A program made the position numbers and the translations under genes. Of a stretch of 64,000 nucleotides of DNA, positions 63,081 through 64,000 are shown one piece after another (the first letter of the stretch is position 1; each line of letters begins with the position of its first letter). A model generated the notes under the pieces. The model was not told the DNA's origin. It made no database searches and worked only from the letters and a program-made list of their open reading frames with translations. The DNA is from Hydrocarboniclastica marina. Lineage in GTDB: Bacteria > Pseudomonadota > Gammaproteobacteria > Pseudomonadales > Oleiphilaceae. The DNA is taken from the NCBI RefSeq assembly GCF_004851605.1, contig NZ_CP031093.1:1240001-1304000 (forward strand), written 5' to 3'.

Positions 63081-64000
63081 ATGAAAAATCCCGACGATAA
63101 GCCTTCCTGTCCCTCAACCACAGGTACCGGGGCACCCGCCCCGAGCGACCGTAACTCTTTGACAGTCGGGGCGGACGGCCCCATTCTGCTTCACGACGTC
63201 CACTTTCTGGAGCAGATGGCCCACTTCAATCGGGAAAAGGTTCCCGAACGTCAGCCTCACGCGAAAGGCGCGGGCGCGTTCGGTACATTTGAAACGACGG
63301 AAGATGTATCCGCTTACACCAGGGCGGCACTTTTTCAGCGTGGTGCTTCCACCGACATGCTGGCGCGTTTTTCCACCGTGGCAGGCGAAGCGGGTAGCCC
63401 CGATACCTGGCGGGACGTGCGTGGCTTTTCGCTGAAATTCTATACCGAAGAAGGCAACTACGATCTGGTGGGCAATAACACCCCCGTCTTCTTCGTCCGC
63501 GACCCAATGAAGTTTCCCCACTTCATCCGCAGCCAGAAGCGTCTGCCTGACTCGGGTCTGCGTGACAACCACATGCAGTGGGACTTCTGGACCAACAACC
63601 CGGAGTCGGCCCACCAGGTCAGTTACCTCATGGGCGACCGTGGCCTGCCGCGCACCTGGCGCCATATGAACGGCTACGGTTCTCACACCTACATGTGGAT
63701 CAACGCCAGTGGCGAGAAATTCTGGGTGAAGTACCACTTTCATACCGATCAGGGCATCGAATGTTTCAGCAACGCTGAAGCGGCGGCCATGGCTGGGGAA
63801 AACGCGGACTTCCACCGCAGCGATCTGTTTGAAGCCATCCAGAAGGGCGAACACCCTAGCTGGACACTCTTCGTGCAGGTCATGCCCTATGCCGAAGCCC
63901 GGGATTACCGGTTCAATCCGTTCGACCTGACCAAGGTCTGGCCCCACAAGGATTACCCGCTGATCAAGGTCGGCAAGATGACCCTCAACCGTAACCCGGC
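63081..64000 (+). CDS. Catalase, 5' part (cut by the window end)
   Basis: An open frame from the ATG at 63081 to the window edge, 306 codons seen. It is a heme catalase of the monofunctional clade: [18 protein letters not shown] with the distal His region, [30 protein letters not shown], and [25 protein letters not shown]. It decomposes hydrogen peroxide. The C-terminal half with the proximal Tyr ligand lies outside the window. About 300 bp of upstream DNA without a gene contains the promoter; no regulator such as oxyR is seen. Confidence 0.95.
   Translation, partial: MKNPDDKPSCPSTTGTGAPAPSDRNSLTVGADGPILLHDVHFLEQMAHFNREKVPERQPHAKGAGAFGTFETTEDVSAYTRAALFQRGASTDMLARFSTVAGEAGSPDTWRDVRGFSLKFYTEEGNYDLVGNNTPVFFVRDPMKFPHFIRSQKRLPDSGLRDNHMQWDFWTNNPESAHQVSYLMGDRGLPRTWRHMNGYGSHTYMWINASGEKFWVKYHFHTDQGIECFSNAEAAAMAGENADFHRSDLFEAIQKGEHPSWTLFVQVMPYAEARDYRFNPFDLTKVWPHKDYPLIKVGKMTLNRNP

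Overview
The window is about 64 kb of chromosome, roughly 58-60% GC by eye, that reads as a free-living, probably marine gammaproteobacterium of the Marinobacter/Hahella/Pseudomonas type. Pointers are a PomAB-type (sodium) stator pair, two-partner secretion, an Anbu proteasome-like operon, cyanase with an FNT channel, and an abundance of cyclic-di-GMP and chemotaxis proteins. The genus is inference. No rRNA, tRNA, complete insertion sequence, phage or CRISPR array was seen.

Layout. 1-2.7 kb: the 3' part of an unidentified repeat-type protein and a secreted lipoprotein ending in a strong terminator. 2.7-5.5 kb: an AT-richer integron cassette array without an integrase. Three attC sites each follow one gene: a TIR-domain protein of the CAP12/PycTIR type, an HNH endonuclease and a PD-(D/E)XK-like nuclease. 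5.5-7 kb: AT-rich DNA with copies of a GGGACAG-type inverted repeat, a small zinc-ribbon membrane protein and a 56-residue ORF. 7-20 kb: a membrane-anchored glucose/sorbosone dehydrogenase, an MCP, a PEP-CTERM protein, a PP2C-kinase fusion convergent with an FNT channel and cyanase, small membrane proteins, an aldo/keto reductase, a DUF3047 protein and an SDR. 20-26 kb: ATP-grasp, alpha-E, transglutaminase, Anbu and a K+ channel, with AmtB upstream. 26-36 kb: PomAB, BluB, an SMP-30 protein, a methyltransferase, an exported two-domain DAPG-hydrolase-like protein facing a TetR regulator across a perfect palindrome, and a stand-alone CheB.

36-54 kb is a surface-attachment and c-di-GMP region. 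It holds a 1595-residue CheB-CheR-PAS-GGDEF-EAL fusion, then YfiR and TpsB in one operon, a divergent YfiN-like diguanylate cyclase, a short TpsA-like exoprotein, and a 2153-residue lipoprotein adhesin with Ig-like repeats, a seven-repeat FG-GAP propeller, DUF2341 and a LamG-like end. 54-64 kb holds a DUF418 protein, a renal-dipeptidase homologue, a DUF4396 protein, a haloalkane dehalogenase, two adjacent 7TM-DISM diguanylate cyclases and the start of a catalase.

Three themes recur. First, the cassette array looks like a miniature defence or nuclease island. Second, four diguanylate cyclase proteins and one TPS/adhesin locus suggest that the decision to attach is wired to c-di-GMP here. Third, intergenic DNA carries many short perfect or near-perfect tandem duplications (units of 4, 11, 12, 16, 18 and 21 bp), some of them just upstream of genes.
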